A DNA stretch of 64,000 nt from DASVHS01 sp035468985 (GTDB taxonomy: Bacteria > Acidobacteriota > Thermoanaerobaculia > Gp7-AA8), in the NCBI GenBank assembly GCA_035468985.1, contig DATISF010000001.1:1-64000 (forward strand), in the 5' to 3' direction. The notes beneath the pieces are model-generated. The model searched no databases, was not told where the DNA came from, and worked only from the letters and a program-made list of their open reading frames with translations. Numbering within the stretch: the stretch's first letter is position 1; every line of letters begins with the position of its first letter. Positions 62,698 through 64,000 of the stretch are shown one piece after another. The position numbers and the translations under genes were made by a program.

Positions 62698-63978
62698 TCA
62701 GTGGTGAGGGAAGAAGCGCATCGCCAGTGTCGCCAAGCCGAGGAATGAGAAGAAGCCGCCGACGTCGGTGAAGGTCGTGACAAAGATCGACGAGGCGATG
62801 GCCGGATCGAAGCCGTATCGCTCCAAAGCGAGCGGAACCAGGCCTCCGGCGATCCCCGCGATCACGAGATTCACGACCATCGCGAACAGAAGAATGGAGG
62901 CCATGACCCAGTCGCCGGTCCAGAGGCCGACGACGACGGTCGTCAGAACGCCGTTCGCGAGGCCGTTTCCGAATCCGACCGCCATTTCCTTCGAGATCGC
63001 GCGAAATCCGTTGGCCCACTCCACTTCTCCGAGCGCAAGACCGCGCACGAACACGGTCAGCGTCTGCGTTCCGGCATTTCCACCCATACCGGCGACGATG
63101 GGCATGAACACAGCCAGGGCCGCCCACTTGGCGATCGTTCCCTGAAACCAGCTGACGACCCAGGAAGCGAGAAACGCCGTGGCGAGATTGATCGCCAGCC
63201 AGGGAAACCGCATCCGGAACGATTCCGACGCCGGCGTTGCCACGCGCTCCCCGGTCGCCACGCCGGCCAGGTGCATCAGGTCTTCTTCGGCCTGTTCCTG
63301 GATGACGTCGATGACATCGTCGACGGTGACCACGCCGACGAGCCGGTTCTGCAGATCGACCACCGGCACGGACAACAGGTCGTATTTCGAGACGATCTGC
63401 GCGACTTCCTCGGGGGCGGAGTCGATCTGCGTGCGGACGACGCTCTGCACCATCATGTCGCGCAGGTGCGCGTCGGCCTTGGCCAGAATCAGATTGCGCA
63501 GCGAGAGAACTCCGACGAGGTGTCCGCCTTCGTCGGTGCAATAGACATAGAAGAATGATTCCTTTCGCGGGTACCGGCGGATCGCCTCGATGGCCTCGCC
63601 GACAGTGAGATTCTCGTCGAGCGCGAGGAACTCCGAATTCATCAGCGAGCCGGCCGTCTCCTCCTCGCCTTCGAGCAGGGATTCGAGCTTCGCGCCCTGC
63701 GTGGCGCCGAGGAGCTCGAGGACGCGCTCGCGCCGTTCGTCGTCGAGGGCGTCGAGGAGGTCGGCCGCGTCGTCGGGGGCGGACGAGCTGCAGATCGCGG
63801 CCACCGTCGCGTCGTCGAGCGACTGCAAGATCTCGGCGAGATCCGCCTCATCGACTTCGAGCAGCGTTCGCGCGGCTTTCCCGGCTTCGATCAGCAGCGA
63901 CAGGATCCGCTTGCGATCTTCTTCGAGAAGCAGCGGCACGACAGGAGCGAGGTCTGCCGCCAGCGTCTTGTCGACCAC
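62698..63978 (-). CDS. mgtE: Magnesium transporter MgtE, probably cut by the window edge
   Basis: At least 426 residues: MgtE N-terminal helical domain (LLEVDEADLAEILQSLDDAT), two CBS domains that sense cytoplasmic Mg2+ (EAIRRYPRKESFFYVYCTDE; ILAKADAHLRDMMVQSV...), a plug helix and five transmembrane helices, with the pore region (PIVAGMGGNAGTQTLTVFVR). GTG 63978 is the first start in this frame, but the frame stays open to base 64000, so the true start may lie outside. No riboswitch can be judged. Confidence 0.92.
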   Translation of the reverse strand: MVDKTLAADLAPVVPLLLEEDRKRILSLLIEAGKAARTLLEVDEADLAEILQSLDDATVAAICSSSAPDDAADLLDALDDERRERVLELLGATQGAKLESLLEGEEETAGSLMNSEFLALDENLTVGEAIEAIRRYPRKESFFYVYCTDEGGHLVGVLSLRNLILAKADAHLRDMMVQSVVRTQIDSAPEEVAQIVSKYDLLSVPVVDLQNRLVGVVTVDDVIDVIQEQAEEDLMHLAGVATGERVATPASESFRMRFPWLAINLATAFLASWVVSWFQGTIAKWAALAVFMPIVAGMGGNAGTQTLTVFVRGLALGEVEWANGFRAISKEMAVGFGNGLANGVLTTVVVGLWTGDWVMASILLFAMVVNLVIAGIAGGLVPLALERYGFDPAIASSIFVTTFTDVGGFFSFLGLATLAMRFFPHH

Positions 63979-64000
63979 CTTCCGAAGTTGCGGGTATGCA

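Overview
The window reads as one contiguous piece of a GC-rich bacterial chromosome. The style resembles Acidobacteriota or a neighbouring deep-branching phylum: Ser/Thr kinases with TolB-like and TPR modules, TonB/ExbB/ExbD sets, a large type IV pilus locus, and many palindromic intergenic repeats. This assignment is inference; no rRNA gene is present. Coding density is high, genes often overlap by 1-4 bp, and GTG and TTG starts occur.

Layout. 0.2-3.7 kb: a ClC chloride channel, then a membrane cytochrome b with a Tat-exported molybdopterin oxidoreductase. 4.0-11.0 kb: an integron-type cassette array without an integrase (a CALIN). It has five attC-like sites in one orientation, and most cassette genes are small and point the same way; one large plus-strand BNR-repeat gene and an IS110-like transposase remnant lie inside it. 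11.2-19.2 kb: a minus-strand operon for anaerobic aromatic degradation, had-oah-bcrC-bcrB-bcrA-bcrD-SDR-GNAT, i.e. an ATP-dependent class I benzoyl-CoA reductase plus two downstream ring-pathway enzymes. bcrA carries three in-frame 54-bp palindromic repeats. 19.3-25.8 kb: a TonB-like protein, a Ser/Thr kinase, a GDSL hydrolase, an aldo/keto reductase and a TetR-SDR pair. 25.8-34.7 kb: two convergent operons. S9 peptidase plus thioredoxin-like protein faces a five-gene unit of BFD-like Fe-S protein, ArsC/Spx-like protein, small membrane protein, metalloprotease and YfhO-like protein. 35-38.4 kb: two identical tRNA-Ala(GGC) genes around a Smr-domain gene, a TonB/ExbB/ExbD/ExbD operon, and a tRNA-Sec gene. 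38.4-57.4 kb: a type IV pilus/type II secretion-like locus with prepilin peptidase, sensor kinase, minor pilins of unusual size, PilC, PilB, PilM, PilN, PilO, PilP, PilQ and three further pseudopilins. 57.5-64 kb: M16 peptidase, L,D-transpeptidase, RecN, TsaC/Sua5-like protein and MgtE.

The main discovery is a selenocysteine system that ordinary gene calling breaks. Two genes contain an in-frame TGA at the first Cys of a redox CxxC motif: UHTC in a secreted thioredoxin-like protein (TGA at 28022-28024) and UTSC in an ArsC/Spx-like protein (TGA at 34439-34441, minus strand). A well-formed tRNA-Sec(UCA) gene lies 4 kb further on. Called from the next ATG, both proteins lose the catalytic motif. 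selA, selB and selD are not in the window. The second discovery is the CALIN array, and the third is palindromic repeats inserted in frame inside conserved enzymes.
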